A stretch of DNA of 64,000 bases, taken from NCBI RefSeq assembly GCF_011398355.1, contig NZ_AP021889.1:1116001-1180000 (forward strand). The letters are read 5' to 3'. The stretch is from Thiosulfatimonas sediminis (lineage in GTDB: Bacteria; Pseudomonadota; Gammaproteobacteria; Thiomicrospirales; Thiomicrospiraceae). The notes under the pieces were generated by a model. That model saw only the letters and a program-made list of their open reading frames with translations. It made no database searches and was not told the DNA's origin. This document shows, one piece after another, positions 8,539-16,384 of this stretch. The position numbers and the translations under genes were made by a program. How positions within the stretch are numbered: the stretch's first letter is position 1; every line of letters starts with the position of its first letter.

Positions 8539-8751
8539 ATTTATCACTGAGGACAGATCCAGAAAACTGGATTCACTGGATGCTGAATCGTCGCTCTCGT
8601 CTGGTTTTTCAGATAAGCGTTTGCGCCAGTTGCAAAAACTGGCATAGCCAACTTTTTGTTGCTGGCAAAACTGTCGGGCTGACAAGCCACTGTGATGTTG
8701 CTGATCAACCAGGACTTGCCATTGGTCGGCAGTGCGGCGCTTTGTTGTCAT
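8539..8751 (-). pseudogene. tnpA: Type B tnpA, 5' part (split by type C insertion)
   Basis: The first 71 codons of type B tnpA from the ATG at 8751: a DQWQVLVDQQHHSGLSARQ and FCNWRKRL helix-turn-helix typical of IS66 Orf1. The type C element enters after the codons for SSVI. The frame continues into type C terminal sequence and stops at 8512, giving a 79-residue hybrid tail of no evident function. Confidence 0.85.
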
Positions 8752-8847
8752 GAATGTAACCTCCTGTTGGTGAGTGAGAGGTTACTGTAGCGGGAAATTC
8801 ATTGCCGTGGCAGGACGTCCTGGAATGAACGCTTACGATTATAAAGA

Positions 8848-9177
8848 CTAACTCAGTGATAAGGAAGTCTCGAGCCGTTGCCAAGGCAAGCCCTGCACCA
8901 GTGCCAGACATTGTTCAGGGGAGAGTGTCACGGATTCGCCCCGCCACAGTTCAGCCCAATGGAATTTACCTTGATTCAAACGTCGAGCACAGAGCCAGAT
9001 GCCTAAGCCATCGTGGACCAATAACTTCATTCGATTGCCGCGCTTATTGGCAAACAGATACGCATGATGGGGTTTGGCCTCACCAAACACGGCAATGACA
9101 CGAGCTAATGCGGTATCGGGTCCTGCACGCATATCCATGGGTTCAGTCGCCAGCCAATAATGATCAATGCGAATCAT
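8848..9177 (-). CDS. tnpB: IS66 accessory protein TnpB, type A fragment A3
   Basis: A 109-aa Orf2-like protein, open and complete, with two substitutions relative to the other copies (MKLLVHDG for MKILIHDG). There is no tnpC beside it, so it could act only in trans. Confidence 0.8.
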   Translation of the reverse strand: MIRIDHYWLATEPMDMRAGPDTALARVIAVFGEAKPHHAYLFANKRGNRMKLLVHDGLGIWLCARRLNQGKFHWAELWRGESVTLSPEQCLALVQGLPWQRLETSLSLS

Positions 9178-9524
9178 GACTGCACCGACTTGACAAAGGC
9201 GCTTAATTTGGCCAATTCTGTGACGGGCCAGTGCACAGCAATCTTGCCTTGAGGTGCAGGCAGTTCGACCAAGAGCGTTTGAGGCGATGACGGCGGCAGA
9301 TCGTTCAAGACCAGCGGAATAAATGCCGCTTGGGAGGCATGGCGTTTTTTAAGCTGACGCTTCCAGTTTTGTATTTGATTGGCGTTGATGCCGTAGTCCC
9401 GAGCCACTTGTGCAATCGAGGTGTTAGGGTCCTCGCAAGCGGTCAAAACCTGCTGTTTGAATTCCCGTGAGTAGCGACGGCGAATCTTTTTGACTGTGGG
9501 AAGCGTTGATAGTGTGTCTGTTAT
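9174..9524 (-). pseudogene. tnpA: Type A tnpA, fragment A3, start codon lost (ATG to ATA)
   Basis: The reading frame is intact, but the codon that is ATG (MTDTLS) in the other copies is ATA at 9522-9524. Translation would need the upstream ATG at 9554 inside the terminal region, which has no clear ribosome-binding site. The copy is therefore probably silent or poorly expressed. Confidence 0.7.
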
Positions 9525-9638
9525 AATAAGTGCCCATTTAAAATACGTGGGCACCTAATTATTCACAGATAAGTATGGTTGGTAAGAGGTGTTTACCAGA
9601 TAGTTACGTAAGCGACAATTTACCCACACCCTAGTTTT

Positions 9639-11162
9639 CTAGGATGCGGTGTGATTCCACGGCAGAAGTGCTTCGAACTGCTCGAGGGTGTCGCAGTTGG
9701 CGAGGTTTCGGAAAAGATGAGTGAGATAAGCTTGGGGTTCGAGTCCGTTGGCTTTGGCGGTTTCAATCAAGCTGTACAGCATCGCACTGGCTTTGGCGCC
9801 TTTAACCGATTGGCTAAAGAGCCAGTTCTTGCGTCCGATCGCGAAGGGACGAATGGCATTCTCAACCGGGTTGTTGTCGATATTCAATCGCCCATTCGTG
9901 GTGAAGATTTGAAGCTTTTCCCAGTTTTTTGCCAGATAGCTCAAGGCCTCACCGAGTTTGCTTTTGGGCACGGTGCTGTTGAGGCTTTTATCCAACCACG
10001 TTTTGAGCTGTTCTAAAACCCGCAGGCTTTCGGTTTGCCGGACCTTGAGTCGTTTATTTGGTGGTTGGTCTTTGATGTGTTGTTCAATTTGATAGAGCTT
10101 TTGAATGAGATTGAGTGCCATGTCCGCCTTGCCGGTTTTATTCTTAGGCAGTACTTTTTTGGCATCCATAAACTTACGTCGGGCATGGGCCCAACAACCT
10201 AGATGGGTAATCTGTTCCATTGCACCGATTTTGTGATAACCCGCATAGTCATCGGTTTGTAGGAAGCCTTTAAACTCAGGCAGTAAATTCAGGGCGGTTT
10301 GTGCGGTGCGATCCGGTGAATAGTCGAATAACACCACTGGGTGTTTTTGATCACCCGTCTTGCGTACCCACATGTAACTGTGGCTCTCTGCGGTTTTCCC
10401 CACCTCATTGAGCACTTGCACACGCGTTTCATCCATGTGCACATAGCCACTGTCCAGCAGAGAATCTTGCATCAGGTTGTACAGAGGCTGGCAGAGTTGG
10501 GCCCCCTTAATCATCCAGTTGGCCATCGTTTGGCGTGACAGTTCGACCTCTAAACGTTCAAAGGCTTTTTCTTGACGATACAGCGGTACGCCATCTTGGT
10601 ATTTCGCGGTGGCAATGTAGGCCATTAATCCCGGACCGGCGATGCTTTTGGGAATCGGCTGTTTGGGCATGGACGCTAACTTAAGCGAACCCTCACAACA
10701 TGGGCAGGCGTATTTTTTACGCACTAACTGACGAACAATGATTTTGGCAGGAATAATTTCTAATTGCTCAGAGACTTCTTCACCGATCTCTTTGAACTCT
10801 GAGCCACAGTCACATTTCTCACCGGCCGGTAAGCAATGTTCAACGCGTTGACGGGGAAGATTCTTTGGTAAGGGTTTACGACCGGCGTTGGATTTTGCTT
10901 TGGGTGAGTCACTCGAGGATTCATCACTCGACGCTCTCAAAGACGAATTGTCCTCGACTTCGGGTTCATTAAACAGTTCCGCTTGATCGGGGTGTTTTTC
11001 ACTGCTTTTATAGAATTGACGAACCTTAAAGAACATGACTAATTCAGACAGACGACTGACTTCCGTTGATAAGGTGTCGATTTGCTGGTCTTTTTGCAAA
11101 ACCAAGGCTTTTAAGGCGTCGATATCATCGGGTAAATCTTTAGCAGAGAGGCGTTTCTTCAT
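9639..11162 (-). CDS. tnpC: IS66 transposase TnpC, type C copy C2
   Basis: A 507-aa transposase with the same domain order and catalytic residues as the copy at 6984. It differs at two residues near the C-terminus (RNLANC). Intact. Confidence 0.93.
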   Translation of the reverse strand: MKKRLSAKDLPDDIDALKALVLQKDQQIDTLSTEVSRLSELVMFFKVRQFYKSSEKHPDQAELFNEPEVEDNSSLRASSDESSSDSPKAKSNAGRKPLPKNLPRQRVEHCLPAGEKCDCGSEFKEIGEEVSEQLEIIPAKIIVRQLVRKKYACPCCEGSLKLASMPKQPIPKSIAGPGLMAYIATAKYQDGVPLYRQEKAFERLEVELSRQTMANWMIKGAQLCQPLYNLMQDSLLDSGYVHMDETRVQVLNEVGKTAESHSYMWVRKTGDQKHPVVLFDYSPDRTAQTALNLLPEFKGFLQTDDYAGYHKIGAMEQITHLGCWAHARRKFMDAKKVLPKNKTGKADMALNLIQKLYQIEQHIKDQPPNKRLKVRQTESLRVLEQLKTWLDKSLNSTVPKSKLGEALSYLAKNWEKLQIFTTNGRLNIDNNPVENAIRPFAIGRKNWLFSQSVKGAKASAMLYSLIETAKANGLEPQAYLTHLFRNLANCDTLEQFEALLPWNHTAS

Positions 11163-11182
11163 GGGCGGGTAAGATACCCGAA

Positions 11183-11539
11183 TTAGCCCACGTTGTCATA
11201 GAAAAGTGATTGATGCGGCTGTTGAAAAATATCCAAGCCATCGAGTAACTGATTGAGCTGTTTGCCGGTAACTTCAATCGAATCCTTTGTTTCCTGAGGA
11301 TTGAGCCATTTAAACTTGTGTTTCTCTAATCGCTTGTACCAGAGCACAAAGCCATTGCGCTCCCAGTAGAGGAGTTTGACCTTATCGCGAGAACGGTTGC
11401 AAAACACAAACAGTGCACCATTCATGGGAGAATGTCCCAGCTCAGCTTCCACAATGGCCGCCAGTCCATTAATGGATTTACGCATATCCACCGGATCACG
11501 ATAGACAAAGACGTGTGCATCAAAGCTTGGTCTAAGCAT
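11183..11539 (-). CDS. tnpB: IS66 accessory protein TnpB, type C copy C2
   Basis: A 118-aa Orf2-like protein, identical in translation to the copy at 6607-6963. Confidence 0.92.
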   Translation of the reverse strand: MLRPSFDAHVFVYRDPVDMRKSINGLAAIVEAELGHSPMNGALFVFCNRSRDKVKLLYWERNGFVLWYKRLEKHKFKWLNPQETKDSIEVTGKQLNQLLDGLDIFQQPHQSLFYDNVG

Positions 11540-11831
11540 GACGATTCAACTCGGTGATTAATTGCGCTAATTGCACCACGGAACACTCAAATACCAATCC
11601 TTTTGCCTTGACTGCAATGCTGGTTGAGCACGGTTCAGGCTGATCGTGAATCACCATCGGCAAAAAGGCAGAAGATTCTTTGATGGGTGCTTGGCTTAAG
11701 TTTCGAAGCCTACGTCGCCAAGTATAAAAGGTTGAAATCGCCAAGCCTTGCTGCTGGCAAAATGCCCGTTGTGAAAGACCACTGGCTTGCCAATCGGCAA
11801 TCCGCTGCACCCAAAGTTCGTGTTTGCTCAT
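11532..11831 (-). CDS. tnpA: IS66 accessory protein TnpA, type C copy C2
   Basis: A 99-aa Orf1 helix-turn-helix protein, identical in translation to the copy at 6315-6614, with the same GGAG-to-ATG spacing. Confidence 0.9.
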   Translation of the reverse strand: MSKHELWVQRIADWQASGLSQRAFCQQQGLAISTFYTWRRRLRNLSQAPIKESSAFLPMVIHDQPEPCSTSIAVKAKGLVFECSVVQLAQLITELNRHA

Positions 11832-11914
11832 CAAAATTCTCCTGTGATTGAAAACACATAGAAGAATAACGAACTTTATTCAGGAATTTTAGATGTGGGT
11901 AAATTGGCGCTTAC

Positions 11915-12006
11915 TGATAAATGACTCACGCGCGAGCGACTCTGGCTGGAACATTGTTCTAAGTCTGGGCAACGGTGTTGAACTGCGACTGAGCCAGAAC
12001 GGATGA
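11915..12006 (+). pseudogene. tnpA: Type B tnpA, 3' remnant in B2
   Basis: Mirror of 6140-6231: the last codons of type B tnpA up to the TGA at 12004-12006, which overlaps the tnpB ATG. The 5' part is missing because C2 abuts a type A end on its other side. Confidence 0.82.
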
Positions 12007-12347
12007 TCGGGCTCGATAGTCAAGCGCGTATCTGGCTGTGCACCCAGCCCACCGACATGCGAAAATCCTTCCAAGGCCTCAGCGCCCTGGTTCGCAACCA
12101 ACTCAAACAAGATCCGCTCAGCGGTCACTACTTTGTCTTCATCAATCGCCGTAAAACCCAGATGAAGATGCTGTATTTTACCGGAACCGGCTACTGCCTG
12201 TGGGCCAAACAACTGCAACAGGGACAGTTCCCAGTGCCCAAATCCAATGCGTCCCATCATGCGCTGACGCTTGCTGATCTGCAGCTGCTCATCGATGGTA
12301 TTGAAGTGCAAAAATACCGCCAATTCAAGCGTTTCAAAAGGGTATAA
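12003..12347 (+). CDS. tnpB: IS66 accessory protein TnpB, type B copy B2
   Basis: A 114-aa Orf2-like protein, identical in translation to the copy at 5799-6143. Confidence 0.9.
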   Translation: MIGLDSQARIWLCTQPTDMRKSFQGLSALVRNQLKQDPLSGHYFVFINRRKTQMKMLYFTGTGYCLWAKQLQQGQFPVPKSNASHHALTLADLQLLIDGIEVQKYRQFKRFKRV

Positions 12348-12376
12348 GTACGTTAGTATTTGGTATAATACAGCCC

Positions 12377-14044
12377 ATGATTTCAATGGGCTCAACATCA
12401 CCTGCCACACCACTATGCGCCTCGTCTGACGCCACAGACCTGGCTCAGCAAAATGCGCTGCTACGTGAACAGTTAGCCTTGCAGGCAGAAACCATCGCTA
12501 AGCTCGAACACCAGCTCGACTGGTTCAAAAAACAACTGTTCGGTCCCAAGTCAGAAAAGCAGGTGTTTGACCTGCCCCAGCAGGCCAGTCTGTTCCAGAG
12601 TGAACAGGCAATGCGACCGGACACATCAGTGGATGAACCCAAACGCACCATTCAGGCCTATCAGCGCGGCACAGGCAAAAAACAGCGTGACGACGATTGT
12701 CTCAACGACACCGGTCTGCGCTTCAGCGCCGATGTGCCCGTGGAAGTCATCGAACAGCAACCGCCAGAACTCAGTGGTCCCGATGCGGACCTGTACGATA
12801 TCATTGCCATCAAAACCACTTATCGTCTGGCGCAGCGCGCCTCAAGCTATGTGGTACTCAAGTTTGAGCGCCCGGTGATCCGTCGCAAGGGCTGCAACCC
12901 AAAATTGATCACAACGCCCGCACCGTTGAACGTGCTCGACAACTCTCTGGCTGACGTCAGTCTGCTCGCCGGAGTGTTGGTCGACAAATTCCAATTCCAT
13001 CTGCCCCTGTATCGACAGCATCAACGGCTTATGCAGGCTGGCATTACCGTCAGTCGCAGCACCCTGACCAATCTGGTCAAGCGGTCCATTGATCTACTCA
13101 AACCGATTGTCGATGCCCAGACAGACAATGTGTTGCGCTCGCGAGTACTGGCCATGGATGAGACCCCAATCAAAGCCGGTCATCAGGGCCGGACAGGCTC
13201 ACAAAAGGGTAAAATGAAATCCGGCTGGTTCTGGCCGCTGTATGGTGATGCTGACGAAGTGGTGTTTACCTATGCCAGCTCCCGAGGGCGGTTGCACATA
13301 GAAACCGTTCTCAAGGACCAATTTAATGGCACCCTGCTCAGTGATGGGTATTCGGCCTATGCGCGCTACGTTGAGACACAACAGGGTGTTACGCATGCTC
13401 AATGCTGGGTGCATGCACGCCGCTACTTTATTGACGCACAAAAAGCGCACCCTGAACGAGCGACCGATGCCTTGCAGCAGATCGCACAGATCTACCGGAA
13501 TGAAGAAGTCATTCAGACACAGGGCCTGACAGACGAGAAAAAACGTCAGTACCGACTGGATCATTCAAAGCCAGTGGTCGATCACTTCTTCACATGGTGT
13601 GAGGAGCAACTCGATAACCCACAACTGGTTCCCAGTGATCCGCTGACAAAAGCGCTGAACTATGTGCTGGGTCGTACAGCGAGTCTGAAAGTGTTTTTAA
13701 AAGATCCGCAAGTGCAACCGGACACCAATCACCTGGAACGGGCCTTGCGGCCCATTCCAATGGGTAGGAAAAACTGGATGTTCTGCTGGACAGAACTGGG
13801 GGCCGAGCACCTGGGTCTGATTCAAAGCCTGATCAGCACCTGCAAGTTACATGAGGTTAACCCCTACACTTACCTGGTGGATGTATTGCAACGCATTGGC
13901 CGACACCCGGCCAAAGACGTTGTGGATTTAACACCGCGCGTCTGGAAAACTCGGTTCGCTGATGCCCCTCTGCGTGCACTGATTGATCCACGCCACCCGT
14001 ACCGTCAAAACACAGCGACAGAGGTTTACGCTCATGCGCATTGA
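12377..14044 (+). CDS. tnpC: IS66 transposase TnpC, type B copy B2
   Basis: A 555-aa transposase with the same layout as the copy at 4102-5769, differing at two residues. All three catalytic residues are present. A stretch just upstream (GGTATAATACAGCCC before the ATG) resembles a -10 box, but transcription from the tnpA side is more usual in this family. Confidence 0.92.
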   Translation: MISMGSTSPATPLCASSDATDLAQQNALLREQLALQAETIAKLEHQLDWFKKQLFGPKSEKQVFDLPQQASLFQSEQAMRPDTSVDEPKRTIQAYQRGTGKKQRDDDCLNDTGLRFSADVPVEVIEQQPPELSGPDADLYDIIAIKTTYRLAQRASSYVVLKFERPVIRRKGCNPKLITTPAPLNVLDNSLADVSLLAGVLVDKFQFHLPLYRQHQRLMQAGITVSRSTLTNLVKRSIDLLKPIVDAQTDNVLRSRVLAMDETPIKAGHQGRTGSQKGKMKSGWFWPLYGDADEVVFTYASSRGRLHIETVLKDQFNGTLLSDGYSAYARYVETQQGVTHAQCWVHARRYFIDAQKAHPERATDALQQIAQIYRNEEVIQTQGLTDEKKRQYRLDHSKPVVDHFFTWCEEQLDNPQLVPSDPLTKALNYVLGRTASLKVFLKDPQVQPDTNHLERALRPIPMGRKNWMFCWTELGAEHLGLIQSLISTCKLHEVNPYTYLVDVLQRIGRHPAKDVVDLTPRVWKTRFADAPLRALIDPRHPYRQNTATEVYAHAH

Positions 14045-14303
14045 AGACATGACATTGGATCAGTTAATGGAACTGAACACGCTTATCTGCCAGCGCATTG
14101 ACCAGTTGCAGGAGCGTGAAACCATGGAAGCGCTGATGCAATTGCGATTGGGGATGAAAGTGACGTTTGAGGGTCGCTATGGACAAGTGTTTGGCATCGT
14201 CACAAAAATCAATCGAAAGACGGTGATCGTACTGGATGAAGATGGTGCCAAACAATACAAGGTTGCACCGGTATTATTACGCCCACTTCATGAGGCAAGC
14301 TGA
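14034..14303 (+). CDS. Small fourth gene of the type B IS66 element (SH3/KOW-like?)
   Basis: An 89-aa protein overlapping the end of tnpC by 11 bp and inside the element's terminal repeat, so it moves with the element. An N-terminal amphipathic helix (LDQLMELNTLICQRIDQLQ) is followed by a beta-rich part with glycine turns (LGMKVTFEGRYGQVFGIV, then NRKTVIVLDEDGAKQYKVAP). That pattern recalls small SH3/KOW-type barrels. Function unknown. Canonical IS66 elements carry three genes, and extra genes at this position are passengers or accessory factors. The truncated copy at 4055-4112 shows the overlap is fixed in the element. Confidence 0.75.
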   Translation: MRIEDMTLDQLMELNTLICQRIDQLQERETMEALMQLRLGMKVTFEGRYGQVFGIVTKINRKTVIVLDEDGAKQYKVAPVLLRPLHEAS

Positions 14304-14332
14304 TTCAACCACGTCTTGGAATGAACGCTTAC

Positions 14333-14901
14333 GTTGCATGGCGCATGCCCGTCGCAAGTTGGTGGAGCTGCATGAAAGTGGCAAAAGCACGATTGCCATT
14401 CAAGCCATCGACATGATGGGGCAACTCTACGCGATTGAAAAAGACCTTCAATCCTTGCCACCAGAGGAACGACAGACCATTCGACAGCAAAAATCCAAAC
14501 CGATTATGGACCTGCTGCTCAAATGGTTGCAGGTCCATCGAGAAAAAGTGCCCAAAGGTGGGGCAACGGAAAAAGCGATTCACTATAGCCTGAAACGTTG
14601 GGATGCCTTAAGCCGATACCTTGGAGATGGCCGCCTGCCCATCGATAATAACTGGGTGGAAAATCAAATCCGACCTTGGGCGTTAGGTCGCAAGAACTGG
14701 CTGTTTGCCGGCAGTCTGCGCAGTGGTCAGCGTGCCGCGAATATTATGAGCTTGATTCAATCGGCCAAGAATAACGGCCTGGATCCTTACGCCTATCTCA
14801 AAGACGTGCTTGAACGCTTGCCCACCCATAAAGCCAGTCAAATCGACCAACTCCTGCCGCACAATTGGCAACCTAGCAACCGGTGATTGCCGGACGCTTA
14901 C
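14333..14901 (+). mobile_element. Type A IS66 fragment A4 (tnpC end and terminal repeat)
   Basis: The last third of a type A element, from inside tnpC to its terminal repeat ending at 14901 (inwards GTAAGCGTCCGGCAATCACC). It is cut at 14332 by the end of B2. To the right it runs into an older, decayed IS66 tnpC. Confidence 0.88.
14335..14886 (+). pseudogene. tnpC: Type A tnpC, C-terminal fragment
   Basis: The last 183 codons of type A TnpC, from CMAHARRK to WQPSNR, including the catalytic Glu in NNWVENQIRP and GRKNWLF. The two catalytic Asp residues are missing. An artificial longer frame can be read from within the type B fourth gene, but it uses the wrong frame of that gene. Confidence 0.88.
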
Positions 14902-15110
14902 TTTGAGATAGACATAAGGCTCGAGATCATTGTTTTTAGCTGATTGAATCAAGTTCATAATGCTGGCTGCACGTTGACCACTGCGCAGGCTGCCTATCTA
15001 GAGCCAATTCTTGGGTCTTAACGTCTAAGGACGGTTACTGTGATTGAGTTCATTTTGAATGACCACAAGTAAAAAGGCAGAGTTGCCTTTAGGTGGTTGG
15101 GCTTGACAGA
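14902..15110 (-). pseudogene. Decayed IS66 remnant (tnpC and tnpA pieces)
   Basis: Read on the minus strand, about 14905-15010 encodes degenerate TnpC C-terminal sequence (GQRAANIMNLIQSAKNND, preceded by a broken KNWL region). About 15045-15105 resembles the middle of a type C-like TnpA (a GNSAFLLVVIQNEL stretch against ESSAFLPMVIHDQ). Frames are broken and there is no end repeat, so this is older than the other copies. Confidence 0.65.
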
Positions 15111-15149
15111 TTTTGGTCAACCAAGATCGTTGACCAAATAGAGAAAAGA

Positions 15150-15380
15150 TTAATGGGTATTTTTTTTTCGAATGGTTTCGATGCTTATTTTTGTGCTTAA
15201 AGCGGCGATATACATCAATGTCATGGTAAATAAACTAAAGAGAACCATTTGGTAAATACTAAGTTGTTGCAGTTGGATAACACTGTTATCAAGTTGGAAG
15301 AAAATATTAAACCAAATTGCCAATAGACCCGTGGTGAGTATAAGAAGAACGCATCCGTGAATTGAACATTTAGAAAACAT
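15150..15380 (-). CDS. Small two-helix membrane protein, unknown
   Basis: A 76-aa protein with two predicted membrane helices (CVLLILTTGLLAIWFNIFF and MVLFSLFTMTLMYIAAL) and a short basic C-terminus (IRKKNTH). The ATG at 15380 is 8 bp after AAGGA. A TTG two codons upstream leaves only about 2 bp to the same site and is less likely. It resembles no family I recognise. Its left neighbours are IS remnants. It is separated by about 340 bp from the P460 gene on the same strand, so it is probably transcribed alone. Confidence 0.6.
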   Translation of the reverse strand: MFSKCSIHGCVLLILTTGLLAIWFNIFFQLDNSVIQLQQLSIYQMVLFSLFTMTLMYIAALSTKISIETIRKKNTH

Positions 15381-15648
15381 AATCAAATTCCTTCTATTGA
15401 AGATTTTGGTTGGTAAAAATACGTGCTAGATTGATTAAATATAGTATGCGTACTTTTTCATATTGTGTAAAGTTGAATTTGAAGACTATTTTACGGAGCG
15501 TGGTTAAATTTTACTCTTTGTTAGTATGTTTATCTGTTGCGGTTGCTTGTTTGAGCAGGTAAAGCAATTTGTTTTGAGTGATAAGGGATGAAGGTTGTAT
15601 AAATTATGAACTGTGGGGAGGAATCTAACTGATAGCTATGTGTGTAAA
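15381..15648. other. Non-coding stretch, no gene seen
   Basis: AT-rich sequence between the small membrane protein and the P460 terminator. It presumably contains the promoter of the membrane protein. No ORF with a credible start or RNA gene was seen. Confidence 0.5.
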
Positions 15649-15690
15649 AAACCACCATTTACCCTTGAAATGGCTAAATGGTGGTTTCTA
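15646..15690 (-). terminator. Rho-independent terminator after the P460 gene
   Basis: A perfect 13-bp stem AAACCACCATTTA / TAAATGGTGGTTT (15649-15661 and 15675-15687) with a 13-nt loop. On the minus strand the stem ends in a run of T. It lies about 25 bp after the P460 stop. Confidence 0.9.
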
Positions 15691-15715
15691 TTTTTGGCTC
15701 TTTTGCGGTAAACGC

Positions 15716-16222
15716 TTAACGATTTGCGAAATATTTATCATAATGGAAAATATAGTCGGCGGTGGTAAGTGGCAAATGGCAGCTACGGCAACCGTCATAT
15801 CCGGTGTCTAGTTTATTGCCTTTGCCATCAAAAGCGCTGTAGGTCCAGTCGCCAGTTTGTAATCCAGCAGGTGCATGTTTACCATTACCGGCATTTTTAT
15901 ACATCACAAAGACTTTTTGTAGTTCGCCTTTGGTCATAGAGCCAGCTGTTCCGGAAGCACCGTAGATTTCCATTACCGTGACTGTGCCGTTAGCAAACGG
16001 TTGACCTTTTTGCGCTTTCGCACCGATATCATTAATGTAAATATCACGAATGTGTCCAGATTTCTTTTCGATACCGCTTAAAAACGTATCCCATTGCTTA
16101 TAGTCTGGCATTGACATAGTGCCATCTTTTGCACCATTGGCTTGAACGGCGCCACTGAATGCGATGCCTGCGAACACGGCAGATAGAGCTAGGGCTTTAA
16201 ATTTAAAAATTGACTGTTTCAT
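15716..16222 (-). CDS. Cytochrome P460 family protein, secreted c-type haem protein
   Basis: A 168-aa protein. A cleavable signal peptide (about residues 1-28, ending AVQA) directs it to the periplasm. A single haem c motif CRSCH (Cys145, Cys148, His149) lies near the C-terminus, where P460-family proteins carry theirs, and the DWTYSAFDGKG stretch fits the family. Known P460 proteins oxidise hydroxylamine or bind NO with a lysine-crosslinked haem. Many sulfur oxidisers carry homologues of unknown substrate, and I cannot point to the crosslinking lysine with confidence. The ATG follows GGAGAG by 8-9 bp. A strong terminator follows; the next upstream gene on this strand is the anti-sigma factor, which has its own terminator, so transcription is probably separate. 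Confidence 0.82.
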   Translation of the reverse strand: MKQSIFKFKALALSAVFAGIAFSGAVQANGAKDGTMSMPDYKQWDTFLSGIEKKSGHIRDIYINDIGAKAQKGQPFANGTVTVMEIYGASGTAGSMTKGELQKVFVMYKNAGNGKHAPAGLQTGDWTYSAFDGKGNKLDTGYDGCRSCHLPLTTADYIFHYDKYFANR

Positions 16223-16340
16223 CGGATTAACTCTCCTCGATTTTTATATAAGAGCATGAAAATACTGTGACATTTCAAGGTATCTTCAAATCGGATACGT
16301 AAACAAGATGTGATTAGATGCAATAAAATTTAAAAAATAA

Positions 16341-16370
16341 AAAAACCGTATTCGAATGGATACGGTTTGT
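16341..16370 (-). terminator. Rho-independent terminator after the anti-sigma gene
   Basis: Stem AAACCGTAT / ATACGGTTT (16343-16351 and 16360-16368) with an 8-nt loop, followed on the minus strand by a long T-rich run. It lies just after the stop at 16385. Confidence 0.88.
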
Positions 16371-16384
16371 GGATAGAGTGTTCG

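Larger units (their letters stand above)
4055..8836 (-). mobile_element. IS66-family element type B, copy B1, interrupted by type C and truncated
   Basis: A type B element read on the minus strand from its tnpA-side end at 8836 (inwards GTAAGCGTTCATTCCAGGAC). Gene order is tnpA, tnpB, tnpC, fourth ORF. A type C element (6232-8538) splits tnpA. The far end is missing: at 4055 the fourth ORF is cut by the end of A2. Joining B1 to the missing end from B2 gives an original element of about 2.7 kb. The bases beyond 8836 belong to a type A fragment, so B1 had itself entered a type A element. Confidence 0.88.
8837..9607 (-). mobile_element. Type A IS66 fragment A3 (tnpA-tnpB end)
   Basis: The 771-bp tnpA/tnpB half of a type A element. 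One side is cut by the end of B1 at 8836, a few bases before where tnpC would start. The other side is its own terminal repeat (inwards GTAACTATCTGGTAAACACC from 9607), which directly abuts the end of C2 at 9608. This fragment, with 298 bp of B1, forms the centre of the large inverted repeat. Confidence 0.88.
9608..11914 (-). mobile_element. IS66-family element type C, complete copy C2
   Basis: A complete 2307-bp mirror of C1. At 11914 it meets type B sequence at exactly the site used by C1 (TGATAAAT at 11915-11922 is the reverse complement of the C1 duplication). At 9608 it abuts the type A end with no duplication. The second half of the duplication and the 5' part of the B2 tnpA have been lost. 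Confidence 0.93.
9608..14091. repeat. Right arm of 4484-bp inverted repeat
   Basis: Reverse complement of 4055-8538. Position 9608 pairs with 8538 and 14091 with 4055. Differences noticed include two residues in TnpC type B (QQNALL/QENALL; DEKKRQ/EEKKRQ), two in TnpC type C, and a few silent changes. Confidence 0.93.
11915..14332 (+). mobile_element. IS66-family element type B, copy B2 (5' end lost)
   Basis: Holds the last part of tnpA, then intact tnpB, tnpC and the fourth ORF, ending at 14332 with the terminal repeat (inwards GTAAGCGTTCATTCCAAGAC). This matches the opposite end of B1 at 8836 in 21 of 22 bases. The following bases (from 14333) are the inside of a type A tnpC, so B2 had entered a type A element. 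Confidence 0.88.

Noticed and set aside
14236-14886. A 216-residue frame joining type B and type A sequence
   Set aside because: Its first part reads the type B fourth gene in the wrong frame; only the part from 14335 is true TnpC sequence.
1-15110. Defence system or integron cargo within the IS cluster
   Set aside because: Every open frame in the cluster is an IS66 tnpA, tnpB or tnpC or the type B fourth gene; no other cargo is present.
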